From positions 9,584,342-9,648,341 of the forward strand of contig CM034234.1 in the NCBI GenBank assembly GCA_019916065.1: DNA of 64,000 bases, in the 5' to 3' direction. Made by a program: the position numbers and the translations under genes. Shown piece by piece: positions 47,381-60,465 of the stretch; position 1 is the first letter of the stretch, and each line of letters begins with the position of its first letter. Under the pieces are notes generated by a model that was not told the DNA's origin, did no database searches, and was given only the letters and a program-made list of their open reading frames with translations. The stretch comes from Vitellaria paradoxa. Lineage: Eukaryota; Streptophyta; Magnoliopsida; Ericales; Sapotaceae.

Positions 47381-49440
47381 TTAATTTTATTAAAAAATCT
47401 ATATTTTTATATTTTACATATTGATTTTTATATTTTATTGTTAAGATTCCGTTTGATTTTATTATAAATATCTGAAAATTTTTTAAAACTCTTGAAACTC
47501 TCTAAAAATTATTCATATTTTTTATCTTACTGTATAAATTAAGAATTCACAACTTATCTCATCTTTTATTACTGCAAACACACCCCAAAAATTAATTATT
47601 TTAGTGCTAAATTATTTATTTTTATTATTTTTTAGTAACAAATATAATTTAAATATTAAATGAGAATAAAAAGGGGGTTTATAATTCAAAAGACAAGCCC
47701 AAAAGTTTTTAAGCCCGGTCAAATATTATTAAATTTGGATTAAGTCCGGCACACCCATGTCCACTCTTTAGTGAACATTTAGAGTGACCAAAAAAAAAAA
47801 AAATTTAAGATAGTTTTATGGATTCATAATTTGTGCAATTAGATAAAAATGTAAATAATTTTTAAATATTTTTAAAAATTTTCCGCATTGTTCAATCAAC
47901 CAAATGCAACCTAAGTGTTTTGTGCGAGTTTAGGGTTTTAGGAGGTGCAGTGTAAAAATCAAAAGTTGTGATTTTATCGACACTTACATGACTAAATTAA
48001 TAAATATTGTTAAATAAATTAATAAATATTATTTAATTGAATTAATAAACATTGATAAAATCATAGCCTTTAATTTTTACACTTCCCACTGCATGAAAAA
48101 TTCACTATAACACCTCGGAACTATTTTCAAGACTGAAGTGCGATTGTATCTTAATGAGATATACCTTTTCCTATTTTATATTAATTATGTTTTAATTAAA
48201 TTTTTTTCCTTTAATTTCTACTTTTATTTTAAAATTAATTTCAACTAAATTAAATCAAGACTATTAAACCATTATAATCAAATCAAGGCATAGATTCATC
48301 CATTTCATACCCTACAATAAATTTTATGCACTGCAACCCTTGGAACCGTTTTGTTCAACCCCAATTCAAGCTACCAAAGTCTCAAGTTAAAGACTCAGCT
48401 AGATGATGATTTATTTATTATACCAATTGACTATCTTTTTCTTTTTATTTTTAGTCAACTATGTTAATGGTATTCAAAATATGTAAGCCCTTCTTAAACG
48501 TGGAATAAAATTGTATAAAAACATGAAAAATAAAAATTTTCACTATAACTTATTAATTAAATGTACACCGTTCTAATAATAATTTCAATTAAAATTTATA
48601 GTAAAATAGTAATTTGCGTATGCACATCATTCTATAATAGTTTTGGTTAAAATTTTGGATGGAATAAAAAATTTCACGATTAACTCAAAAAGTAATGTTA
48701 TATTATTAAAATAAAATAAAAAATTTTACATAGAATTACAGTGTTTTCTCTACTCATCATTTTCTCCTTTGTTATTGGGTCATTTGACAAGATCAACGTT
48801 TGACGACGGTGAGAAATCGAGTTTTTAGTGGTGACAATCGACTTTAATTGAGTTTTGTCAAAATTATTCTCGAGGCAATTCTAATGAAAGCAAAAGAAAT
48901 AATTATATTCATTAGTTTATCTTTAAAAAAAATAAAGAAATATTTTATAAATTTAACAGCGAGATAAAATTAACATAAACTCAATGAATGAGATTTAAAA
49001 CTGAGCATATAGACTTAAAAAGCTACTTGAGAAGTGCCGGAAATTTAATAAATGAATAAGATTTAAAATAAGAAGCTTAAGACTTAAAAAGTAATTTTAG
49101 CCTCTCATTTGTACTAAAAGTAGGTAACATTTAAAGGGTATTTAGAACGATAAAAATTAATAAAATTTAATAAAAAATTATAAATTTATAATTTGTATAA
49201 TAAAATAAAAAATAAATAATTTAAAAAATTTATTATTATTATTTTTTAGTGATTTTCATCACTTTTGCTCGTTTAAAAATTGTGTAATCACAATTCAGCG
49301 GCTCTAATCACGAGGCTCTTGCGTAGATGTTAGCTCTAAATCCACGGTCACCCCGAGTTTATAGTAATTTACAGAAACCCCCCCGGGGCTTCAGTTACTT
49401 GTCCGCTCTCCTCGGCTGCTGCTTATCCACTCGCCCGCTG
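47381..49440. other. E2F/BAS1 intergenic, right part
   Basis: Contains a decayed MITE at about 47448-47588 and a fold-back element at about 47943-48095 (GTGCAGTGTAAAAATCAAAA against CTTTAATTTTTACACTTCCC). 49260-49440 becomes less AT-rich and should hold the BAS1 promoter. A weak TATA-like TTTATAG lies near 49359. Confidence 0.5.
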
Positions 49441-49523
49441 TGTCTCCGCCTCAGACTAGTTACTGTGTCTGTCTCTTGAGAGGGAGAGAGAGCTTCAAGA
49501 GCCTTTGATTCGGTTGTCCACCA

Positions 49524-52500
49524 ATGGCTTGCGCAGCTCCTTCAGCAACAGCTCTTCTCTCATCTTCATCTGCAAACCCTAGGGCTTGCATTCCCCTCAA
49601 TTCCAAGCCATTCTCTCAAACCTTATCTATCCCCACTTCCTTCCATGGCCTTCGCAGGCCATTCCAGTCTCGCCCCACTCGATCCATCTCTTCCCGCAGA
49701 TCTCACTCCCGACCAAGCTTCGTTGTGAGGGCCGTAAGTAATCCCTCCACATTCATATCTCTATATCTACCTATAGGCATGCCTCGTTTTCATTTATGGA
49801 TGGATTATTAATGCTGCCTGTAAGCAATTTCCGGTATCTCTATATTTTCCTATATCAGTTTCATTTCTGGGTAAGTCTTGGCGTTGGCGGTGGAAATTTG
49901 TGGTTCATTGGGTTGTTGTGTCATGAAGTTGAGGGTTTTGAATTTCTTCAAAAGCATGTATTTTTATATTAACTTTTAAGTTGACTGCGGCATACCGATG
50001 GTTCCTTTTCTCGGTGAATTTTGTACCTTTAATGCTGGCTGTAAGTAATTTTCCCGTATCTCTATATTTTCCTATATCAGTTTTATTTCTGGGTGAGTCT
50101 TGGCGTTGACGGTGGAAATTTGTGGTTCATCGGGTTGTTGTGTCATGAAGTTGGGGGTTTTGAATTTCTTCGAAAGCATGTATTTTTATATTGACCTTTA
50201 AGTTGACTGCGGCATACCGATGGTTCCTTTTCTCGGTGAATTTGTACCTTTGGAGGAATTAATTGTTGTCTAAATACTGTTGTAGTGTAATTTGTGGATT
50301 TGCTGTGGTGATTTTTGTTGAACTGATTCTCACGATGTCAATTTGGATGGAAACAATATGGTATCCCCCCCCCCCCACCATATCCACTCATTTGGAGAAA
50401 ATTGACCATCATGGTGGTACAATGAGCCAATAATAGGATGAATGCATTTATGCATGTTACAATCCCAATTACTAGGTTTGCGATGTTGTTTAGGGAAAAA
50501 ATTTAAAATTCAAATCCACATAATTCTGGTGATCTGAGATCAACTTGCCTATTTGCCTTCATTTTATTACCTTGTTGAACCACATCATAGATGACAACCA
50601 TTGTACCAATATATCGTCATCCATTTGAACAAAGAAATCTATCAATTTCTTTGAAATTTAAGTTGTTATTTATTAATTGAATTGGTTGAAAGAATTTAAT
50701 ATGCTAAGCGTTTGGCCTCTTGCACATTCTAATTTTTACCATTTTCCACTCGTTTTTCAATAAAATATTTATTCATAAAAAAAAGGAGAAGTTTTTCCCG
50801 TCCAAGATGTAAGCCATCAAGTCATTGTCAGGCTATCGACATGTTGTATGGTGTGCAGTATGTTTTTTAGTGTATTATAACACGTGTAATAATCAGGCAG
50901 CATTCCTGATTTCTTTCAAGGCTTCTAAGAGGATTATATGTTATCTACATAGACCAGTGTAACTCCCCAGGAAACATGTGGACTGTAGCCATGGTTCAAA
51001 GTATTGTCTGCTGATATCTCGGCGTCTCGGATCGGTATCAAGGGGAACCGGGACGAGATTTCACACCGCATCGAAAAAATTGCCAAGTGGATGCAAGTCG
51101 CCTTATTTTGGCCGAGACTCACCGATATCTTGGTGATACACTGATACATGGATACAAAGGTGCTGAGATATCAGTGATACCAAAAAAGGGGAAAAGACAT
51201 ATGGCCCATTATTTCAGATCTAGATCGCAAAACTCAAGTTGCTTGAGCCTTCAGATTGGGCAAGAGATACATCAACAATTGGACATTGCAATCGCGCCAG
51301 TGTTTGTGAGCTCTTCATGAATCGCTGTTGATATCTCTGGTGTTTGCGAGTTCTTCACAAATCGCCGCTGGTATCTCCACTTTGCAGTCAGCAAAGCCCC
51401 GTTGCTGCTGTCAGAGCACTGCCAGTCTGTAACTAAACAAGGAAGATATATTGTGTTTTGTGTTAACTACACTTTCCTTCACAATCACTCTTTGTTCCTG
51501 AAGAAGGTTCTTGAATTTTGGTTGTAGCTAGTTATTATTTCATCAATTTTAAAAAATAACACAGTGAAATTAAATAAGACAAGATTTCATGTGCATAGAA
51601 AGTAAAACTAAAATCTAGATGATCTATCGTTGTTATTCTACTTGTTAGGTTCCTAATTCATCTCTGCCAGGTTCGTTTTTCCTTAAATTGGCTGCCAGGA
51701 GTACATTCTCATTACCTCCATGTATGTCTTAGCTGCAGGGTGAGCTTCCACTTGTTGGAAATACGGCACCAGACTTTGAGGCGGAGGCCGTATTTGACCA
51801 GGAGTTCATCAAGGTACTCTATGAAAACAACTGTCTTGTGAATAAAAAGAATAAATATGTAGTAAACATTGTTTATCCTGGGCTCAGGATTCATGTACTT
51901 ACTATATATAATTGACATATGGTTATCAAACTCTATCTGAGTGAGGGGTTTGATAGTTGGGATGCTTTTGAGAACAATTGACTTCTGGTTCTGAACTTGG
52001 GAGTACTCTACTCCAATATTGGAATTAAATGATCAAGATTGGCCTATATAACTGTTATCATGCATGAGAGTACTATCAATAAATCAATAAGATCCATGTC
52101 CCTACTCGCACTAGCTGACGACTGATGAAGTGTTACTGTGTCATTGGCGATTCCCTTACTTACATTCACTGAAGATTGATAAGTGTTACTGTGTTATTGA
52201 TGATAAACCACTCATTCATCTGTTTAGGCATTTTTACTTGGGAAAAGATTATGGAAAACAATGCGAATCAAAAATTCTGGATCTGGGGAAATTCTTGTTT
52301 AAAATTTAACTTTGATGACTATTATGATATATCTGTATCTATTTATATCAGTCCAAATTTGGATGGGGCTAATTGGGCCTAGGAAACTTCTGTCACATGT
52401 CAAATCAATTTCCTTTTCTTTTATTTATTTATTTATTATTATTATTTTTTTATGGATTGGCCGGGTGGGTGGGAAGAGCTGGGATTTTAATTATATATAT

Positions 52501-55500
52501 AAATTCTTATTTGTTTTTTAATCCACACAAGTTTTTGCATCCAAAAAATGTTTGGCTTGGTAGGGCATGATATTGTCCTTCCCATTTTAGTGTCGTCTAT
52601 ATATTTTAGTTTCTATTCCTAACTGGGGATTTGTTCTTGCAGGTTAAACTTTCCGAGTATATTGGGAAGAAATATGTTATTCTCTTTTTCTACCCTCTGG
52701 ATTTCACATTTGTTTGTCCCACTGGTGAGTTTGGCTTTGAGTGAGATTAAAACTTCTATTATTATCCTATTTTTTCAGTAAGAAATCTAAACTGAAGTTT
52801 GTTGTGGATGCTGAATATGATATATTTCTGTTTTCCTCTTCATTCTTGATTTATAGAGATCACTGCATTCAGCGATCGCTACGCTGAATTTGAGAAGTTG
52901 AATACAGAAATATTGGGTGTTTCAATAGACAGTGTGGTAAGAGTTCTTTTGTTTTTCTATTTGTTCAGTAAATGTTTGATTCATTCACTAAATATTTGAT
53001 CCATTTGTGTAAAGTTTACTTAATAATAGAACTTGGATGGCAGCATCATTCAGTCGATGTGTTCTATCTCTACATTTAATTCTTCACCTGCACTTAAACT
53101 TCCTTGGTTCTGTGGCTTTGAAGAAAATGATGCTGAATCAGTGATACTTATCACATCTAGTTCCTATTGGTTATACAAAAATTTGGTTATCGTGTTCCCT
53201 CCTTCTGGGCTGCTGAATTAGTATTGTCAAATCCTGCAACATTTATGGTAGTGACAACTGACAACTACGTAAATTTTAGTTTCTGACACTGTAGTATTAT
53301 TGCTTCTCATTTCATCTGGTTTTAGCTTTAATTCGGTGACAAAAGTAAATGTTACATCAAAAGGGAGAATATCTGATTCCAGGGTTAATTTCCCTCTACA
53401 AATTGGACAAAAAAAGATGGAAAATTGAAGCAGGAGCATGAATTTCTATGTTGGCCATCAAAGATAATACCATACTTTCTTCTAATCCATCTTCCTGTTT
53501 GCAATTTGACATGAGGTTTCTTTTACTGCACTTTTACGATCACAATTTTGCCTGTTTAATTTGCAAAATTTACATTCATTTTTCTGAATTTAGACGTTTG
53601 ATTGGTCCTTTTTATGATTTGAGCAATTATGTAGGGCAAGAAAGCCACCTGATGATCTCCTTATTCCCATCCAATCACTAATTTTTCTTTTCTTGATAGT
53701 CTATTTTCAGAAAGTGCCTAGTGGAGCATCTTGACATCGAAATCAGCAATATGCCACCTTCACTGTAGTTAGTAATCTCCGTCATCTTAAGTGACCTGTA
53801 CATACGCTGTTACCACTAATTACAATATATGACATAAGCTCACAATCATGATCTTTGCTGTCGAGCAGGTTGCCACAATCACAATTATCAATCACCACTT
53901 TCACTATCACCTACCTCTCTTTGGTTTGGTTACCCTTTAATGTTTTTTGAAAGCGGGGTTTAGATCTATTGCTTAATCTGAGGGGCCTTTGGCTCCGGTT
54001 ACTGCAGGAGAGGTCAGGATGACAGTATCTGGTTTAATTTCGAAAAGTTCTTTGGCCTTCACCTCTTTAGATGAGAGAATGTGAGATAGTTGATAGAACT
54101 CTGAAGTTCCTACTTACCCCCCCCCCCAAAAAAAAAGGCAGACTTGGGACACTGCTGTAATAGGACTGCAGTTCCCTGATAGTGTTACTGCCAGTAGCTG
54201 GTTGATTGCCATGTATATATAGTTTGTGATTTCTTAAATTTGTGGCTTCGATGGTTTTTTTTTTTTTGGGGGGGGGGGATGGCATGATTATGCAAGGTTT
54301 CCCTAGCTGTTCAGTAGTCGCATTTTTGCTTTGGTGCATCTCCTTGAAAGTGTAATAGGACTGTATTTCCCTGACATACTGCCAGTAGCTGGTTGATTGT
54401 CATATATATATGTGTGTATATTTGAAAATTATGTGATTTCTCAAATTTTGTGGCTTTTAATGTGTTTTCTTGGATGGCTTGATTATGTGAGGTTTCCCTA
54501 GCTGTTTGTTAGTTAAATTTTTGCTTTGGTGCTCTCATTTTAGGTATCTGTATTTATTTGTACATTGTGGTAATATTACATTATTCTTCTTGTAGTTCTC
54601 CCACCTTGCTTGGGTCCAAACAGATAGAAAATCTGGGGGACTTGGTGATCTAAAGTATCCGTTGATTTCTGATGTGACCAAATCAATTTCAAAATCCTAT
54701 GGAGTGCTGATTCCGGATCAGGTATGCTCTCATTGTTTTCAATTAGTTTTGCAATTACCTCATCCTAGAACACAATTTATGCTGAGTTAAAAGGTGTATG
54801 ATGGCTAAGAAGCTAGTAGAGTTGTCTCTGTACAAATACTGTGATTTGGCAACGTCAACTGATTTATCTTATCATGACTCATTTACAAGGTCAGTATGGT
54901 GTTACCAAGCTATAATTTGCTCATGCCTTTTGTTCAAGCTATTATCTTAGTCATGGCTCATCAACAAGGTCGGTTTGGTGCTACCAGGCTATATTTTGCT
55001 CATGCATTTTGTTACAAAAATTTTGACATTTGATTAAGTCAACCAATTATATTAGTACGACTCGTAATCAAGGTTATCAAGCCATATTTTTATTATTTCC
55101 TTTTGTTTTGATGTAGATACCCATTTTTCTGTTGGCATTTTATGTCAGTAACAGTAGCATATTGTCCACTATGCGGTCCATTATAAGTTTCTGATGATCC
55201 CTCGGTGCTGCCACTGCCTTTTTAGCACTTACATTTGTTGGTGGGTCTGTGAAAAATGTAAAGAAAGAAAGGCCTCCTTGGTGCCATTCCCTCATGTGCA
55301 GTATGTATAGTTGGGTGTTGATTCAGCTAAAACTTTTGGTGGCAGTATGATCAAAATTTATAACGCAGCATTGAAACCTACGTGGTTACTCAGTTTATTT
55401 TTATTCTTCATGTCTCCTTTGCTTGGTTTTCGACAGAGAATTATTGACACTATCCTTGGAACCTCAGACACTGAGGATGTCTACAATAATTATTGAATTG

Positions 55501-56552
55501 CATACATGGTCTGACAACAGAACCATTTTGTGTATATGAGGATTGTGTAGGAAATGAAAGTACTGGAAGTGTTTGGCATCCCGCTTTCTTTGTGGAAGTG
55601 TCTGGCCTATTTAGTTGCTCATTGCCATTGCCTGCCTGCACGTAGGGGTCACTTAACGTTTTTTGTACTTGGTTAAGTAGTAATGTTGCATTAACACAGG
55701 CACTATTGTACTATTTTTATCTTCTTTCATTATCTAAAACTTGCAGCCTAATATATCTTTCAATGTTTCAGGGAGTTGCATTGAGGGGACTTTTCATTAT
55801 TGATAAGGAAGGAATTATTCAGCACTCCACCATTAACAATCTTGCAATTGGCCGTAGTGTTGATGAGACTATGAGGACACTCCAGGTAATATTTTCGCTT
55901 AAATAGCTGGCTTTTTGAGGAGGAGAGAGGACTCAAACCCACTCCATCAGGGTGGTTTGAATCAATGATTTAGTGAAAGGGAGGAAAAAAAAATTTAAAG
56001 AGAAAATGAGGAAATATAATATCCCAAATACATATTTGGCTTGTTTGGAGTTAAAATAAAATAATACAAAACTCTACAAATATCTACAAATACGAATTAC
56101 GAGACAATAAAATTTAAATTCTCTACTCATTGCATAAAATACAAGATATTTACTTTTACAATTTTATACAACTCCGAACACACCCATTGGGTTATGTCCC
56201 TTGTGGGCAAGAAGATATAAGAAAATGTTTTTTAATTTTTTAATTAAGTTTCTTCTTGAAATTTCAAATTTCATGTTTTGTCCTTTTATTTTCCACGACA
56301 AGCAACAAAGAAGCAATTTTGAATCACTTCCATTTCTTGTTTTTTTTTCCTCGAGAAATTCATGGTTCCATTAAGAGTGGGTGGAGAGGTTTTTTGCACT
56401 GAAATAATATATATGCGTATTGTCCGGCTTTGCAGGCATTGCAGTACGTGCAGGATAACCCAGATGAGGTATGCCCAGCTGGATGGAAACCTGGAGAGAA
56501 GTCGATGAAGCCAGATCCAAAGCTCAGCAAGGAATATTTTGCTGCAATATGA
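49524..56552 (+). CDS. BAS1: Chloroplast 2-Cys peroxiredoxin (BAS1 type), 7 exons
   Basis: Exons 49524-49733, 51739-51813, 52643-52724, 52857-52936, 54596-54721, 55772-55885 and 56436-56552 join in phase to 267 aa (Arabidopsis 2-Cys Prx A is about 266). Exon 1 encodes a Ser/Arg-rich chloroplast transit peptide of about 65-70 residues ending ...SRPSFVVRA. The mature enzyme follows with [14 protein letters not shown]. Peroxidatic Cys120 is in FTFVCPTE, and resolving Cys242 is in [11 protein letters not shown]. The GGLG motif at 163-166 and the C-terminal YF at 263-264 mark the eukaryotic, overoxidation-sensitive form. It reduces H2O2 and alkyl hydroperoxides in the stroma using NTRC or thioredoxin and can act as a chaperone (family knowledge). 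Introns 1 and 4 carry several tandem duplications. A poly(A) signal AATAAA sits at 56700. No defect is visible. Confidence 0.97.
49811..50251. repeat. 221-bp tandem duplication in BAS1 intron 1
   Basis: Unit 1 is about 49811-50031 and unit 2 about 50032-50251. The units are nearly identical, differing mainly by single-base changes and small indels. Landmarks such as TTGACTGCGGCATACCGATG occur at equivalent places in both. Confidence 0.92.
50990..51420. repeat. Repeat-like block in BAS1 intron 1
   Basis: A GATATC-rich, GC-richer segment (about 51000-51185) with many short inverted GATATC/GGTATC words, followed by a 40-bp tandem pair (51301-51340 and 51341-51380, TGTTTGNGAGNTCTTCA-type). It looks like an inserted repeat of unknown class, not a gene. 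Confidence 0.55.
54157..54541. repeat. ~195-bp tandem duplication in BAS1 intron 4
   Basis: Units start GTAATAGGACTG at 54157 and 54352 and share CTGCCAGTAGCTGGTTGATT, TTTCCCTAGCTGTT and TTTTTGCTTTGGTGC. They differ by many substitutions and by a T12G9 run in unit 1, so the duplication is older than the one in intron 1. Confidence 0.85.
54851..55105. repeat. Three diverged tandem units of ~80 bp in BAS1 intron 5
   Basis: Units around 54851-54934, 54935-55013 and 55037-55105 share a TCATGRCTCAT..ACAAGGTC...CAAGCTATA..TTTGCTCATGC pattern; the third is the most diverged. Confidence 0.7.
56038..56190. repeat. Short MITE in BAS1 intron 6
   Basis: Left end GGCTTGTTTGGAGTTAAAAT, right end TACAACTCCGAACACACCC, imperfect inverted repeats. 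Similar ends occur at about 23175-23295. Confidence 0.55.
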
Positions 56553-56705
56553 AGGGGATAGAGATAAATTAAACTCAGTAGCATCTCCATTTGCTATCTA
56601 TATATATATATATATAGAGGTTCTAGGGAGTTTTGTATTCTTCATGTAATGTTTTGCAGTCTTAAATATTTGACTTGTTTGGAGTGGTTTTTTTCTGGGA
56701 ATAAA

Positions 56706-58062
56706 TACGGAAGTACACCAGTTGTACCCTACTATCTCCATTCCACTCTTTCCCTTCACTCCATGACCTTGCAGAATTTTAGTTATTAACCCCCCGAAAG
56801 GTAAACCAGAATTTACCTCTGGTTTTGCAATTGCTCCAGTGATTGTATTCCAAATGTGCTTTGTCAAGTCAATGGGAATATCCAGAAGAAGCCTTCCAAT
56901 CATCTCAGCTTAAAGTAGAGTCACAGATGAGACATAGGCATGTGGTAAAATCTTTGAACAGACCAACATGTGCAGCACTTTACTCTTATCTGTGAGGTCC
57001 CCCTTTGACAATCTAACTCGAATTCATTAATGGCTGCAGTCTGTTTCTCTCCATTAAGAAGGGCTTTATCACATTCTTTCACACCAAATTTGAACCCAAA
57101 ATTGATATATTCAATTTTGAAATAAATAAATTATTTACTATATTTATTAAATATTAAAAAATTCGAGTATGAACATAAATATATTTAAAGTATAAACACG
57201 AATGATTGTGGATTGACAAGTTCCAGCACCAGACCTAGTCCAAACTTCATTGCCCAACAATTAAGAAAATAAATCATTGTTACATGGTATGTAAATCTTT
57301 TAAGTTTAAATATTTTTTTGGCAAGTAAGTTTTAAGTTTTTGAATAATACATGTATAATTTTAATGTGCATAGGACTTGTATTAGGGTATAAATGCATGA
57401 ATATATCTATATTTGTTGTACATTACAACATTTATATTATCTGTATCAAAAAATAGGATGAAAAAGTAACTCTAAACTTATAGTTTATCGAATGGGGTGT
57501 GTATAAATATATATATATATAAAATCAGGTTGAATACTTTGACTTGAAACAACAACTAGATGCCACCTGCACCTCATTTCAAGGGCTTTAAGCCATTGGA
57601 CTCAACGTATATAATATATGTATATATAGATCGTGTATATACATATATTAGACATGTATTACTTGTTAGGTATTCCAAATCTTGATGCCGTACTTTGGCA
57701 ATAAAAAAACATGAGAAGAAGATCTAATTGCTTGCGGCAGGGGAGGGGAGGGGAGGGGGAGGGTTATTGTTCTCATATGTTTGTTTTGTGAATCCTCCTC
57801 TAAACAAGTAGATTGATCCGACAATATTTGGGTTGACCACTGAAAATCTTTCCAAAGGATTTGCATAAGATCAACTGATCACAATCTTATCGGATTGGCC
57901 GGTGGCGTTTGGGATCACATCACATGTATACCTAAAATCGCCATATAACTTGGGACATTTTATGCATTATATGTAATATTATGGTCGCGTGGGTGAATAA
58001 ATGGTGGATTTGGTCAAAAATTGAACCAAATCAAATTGACTGAATTTTTGTTCTCTTTGTTA
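56706..58062. other. BAS1/LOG intergenic, left part
   Basis: No gene seen. Contains a possible truncated retroposon tail near 57300-57340, a TA/TG-rich patch at 57600-57660, and a G-quadruplex-type tract at 57740-57763. Confidence 0.5.
57740..57763 (+). other. G-quadruplex-forming motif
   Basis: Five runs of at least three G separated by single A: four to five G per run in the first four. It meets the usual G4 pattern with one-base loops. Intergenic, with no evident promoter link. Confidence 0.7.
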
Positions 58063-58228
58063 AGGGTTGGTTTGGAGTAAGAAAAAATGAGATAAATTGA
58101 GATAAATTGTGGTTTAGGGAGAGTTCGTAATGCGTGCAGTGAGAGAAAAAAGTTGATGTGATATAAAGTTAATAGAGATTTATAGAGATTTTCAGATATT
58201 TTCAGCAAATTTTTGCACGCCAAACGCA
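58063..58228. repeat. MITE, family E copy
   Basis: Starts GGGTTGGTTTGGAGTAAG, inverted right end TGCGTTTGGCGTGCAAAAAT, flanked by TTA at 58060-58062 and 58229-58231. The interior ATGAGATAAATTGAGATAA recurs in the decayed copies at 26700 and 44703. Confidence 0.75.
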
Positions 58229-58677
58229 TTAAACAACCATATAAAATCAAAAATAAAAAAATAACTAATTTGGTTCGATTTTAAACCAAAATCTAACAAA
58301 AAAATACAAATATATTTATTTGGATTAGGACTTAGCTTGATTCACTTATCGAAATCAATTTTTCTTTTTAAACTTATTTTTATCTTATATAACTTTTTTT
58401 TTTCATCAAATTTTAATTTTTTTAAACTGCAAATTGTTAAAAGATAAAAGAACTCACGCCTATTTGCGTAAAAATCTAAAACATTATTTTTTAGTTTTTA
58501 AAATAGACATGAATTTTTTAATTTTTTTATTTCTTTATGAATGCGATTAACTTGTCTAAAATCAAGCCTTAAGATATCTAAATGCCATTAATCGCAATTT
58601 TTATTTGAAATAAATGTAGAAGAAAAATGATATGATCAACTGTCACGGCAGATCAAAAAAATTGATTTATCTATTAA

Positions 58678-59119
58678 GGGGTGTTTGGTATGACGAAAAA
58701 TAATGAAAAATAATAAAAAATATGATTTTGGTAAATTTTTTTGTTTAGCGCGTAGCCACCAAATCACGTTTTTTAAAAATGAATAGTGAAACTTTTGATT
58801 TCTACGTTAGTTTTTTAGAGAGAAAAACCATCGAAACAATTTTTTCGAGTCTGTCGAAATAGTTTTATATCAAAATTTATTAAAAGATGTAAAAAGTTTT
58901 TTAAAATTTGTAAAAAAATTATTGGAGGTTGTACAATGTTATTAAGGTTTATAAAAAATTTATTAGGGTTTGTAAAAATTTATTAGAATATGTAAATATA
59001 TACACATTCATAGTTGTTTCACAAAGTACGAGGAGTGTAAAATGTATTATAGAATTTTAAATGTTTTTAGAGATTTTTCTTAATTTTTCAGCAATCTTCA
59101 TCGCACCAAACGGACCCTA
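58678..59119. repeat. MITE-like element, family F
   Basis: Starts GGGGTGTTTGGTATGACGAA, inverted right end GGGTCCGTTTGGTGCGATGA, with TTA/TAA at the borders. About 440 bp, no coding capacity. Confidence 0.65.
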
Positions 59120-60465
59120 AGTCAGATATACATACATAAAGATTTAAAATTTAAAAAGAGTATTGATTCTAAATAATCATCATATGACAAGACAAGATAA
59201 TTTTTATTATTTTAATATGTACTAGAATGGAATTAATATCATTTTAAAGTGTTTGAATCATCACGAAAACGAAATAATTTTTCAAAAAATTGGACTGTTG
59301 CAATCCATAGCACCGTTCAATCCGCTCAATTTGGAACTTTTTGGGCCTTTGGCCCATGCAATGCGTTTCCCGTCAATGTAGTAAAAAGACAAAATATTAA
59401 AATGTGCAAACCAATCCACAGGCCGACAAAACTTCGCTTCCCCGGCGTTTAAAAAGTTAAATGGACGGTGGAAGATATTTGGTGGGTCCCGCCCCTGTTG
59501 CCTACCGCCGTTGATCAGTCTTAATCCGAATCGAACAGTTGGACCCACCTCCACATTAGCTAGGCCCGCCGCTTTGTCACGGATCAAACGGACACCGCCA
59601 GCGTCATCATCACATCGTCCGCCGTCACCGAATCCAAGCGGCAAGATTTTCTACGAGAAATCGGCCTTTGGAAACGCGGTTGTATTGACGGATGATGGAC
59701 TGCCGACGCACCACGAACGGGGCAGGGCTGAAGGTGAAGCTCCAGCGGACCAGCTGGTTTTTTATTGTTTTCTAGTTAGGCTTTTAAAAATGCAATGAAA
59801 ATCGCAATAGATATTCGATAGGTGAAGAAGTCTCAACCTCTACTTTTAGACAAAGTGGTCAACCAAACACATGGATTTGTCCAAGTAAAAAAATAAATAA
59901 ATAAATAAATAATTATTACTAGTGCTATTTTTTTATACTTAATTAAGGATTAAATTATTTTAACAAAATTTTATTCATTTTTTAAATCAACTAAAACAAT
60001 GAAATACATTTATATTATTTTATTTTATAATAAAATTGAACCAGTATATATATCTATTAGTTGTCCATCTACCTCTTTTTTTTTTTTTTTAATCCGTCTA
60101 CAGTGGCAACAAATTAGCACCAGGGGCCAAAAACCACAAAGAAATATTTAACAATCTCAAACAATATAGTCAAATTTCCTTTGATCTTTTTCGACATTAG
60201 AGGCATTACACTTGGTCTGGCTTCTGCATAATTCGGAAACATACAAAACGGATCCCTTCAAAATTCCACAAAAATATGAAAGTTACATCTGTTCGGATGT
60301 ATATGAACTACTTTGATGGTGCACAGTCCCAAGAAAACAAGCCCAACTCTGTGTTGAAGGTGAACCCTACGTGTTAGACAACATATATAAAACTATATAT
60401 ATATATATATATATACCAAGTATATGATAAAACCCAAAAAATACATGCATGGTTCATCCGCCATG
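59120..60465. other. BAS1/LOG intergenic, right part
   Basis: 59400-59770 is a GC-rich island with no gene I can support. It has GTGGGTCCCGCC and TGGACCCACC (TCP-like GTGGNCCC sites, inverted). The rest is AT-rich with a TA microsatellite at 60396-60415. Confidence 0.5.

Noticed and set aside
59282..59798. Overlapping frames of 95-120 codons in the GC island
   Set aside because: Open frames are expected by chance at this GC content. None matches a family, and start and stop positions are arbitrary.
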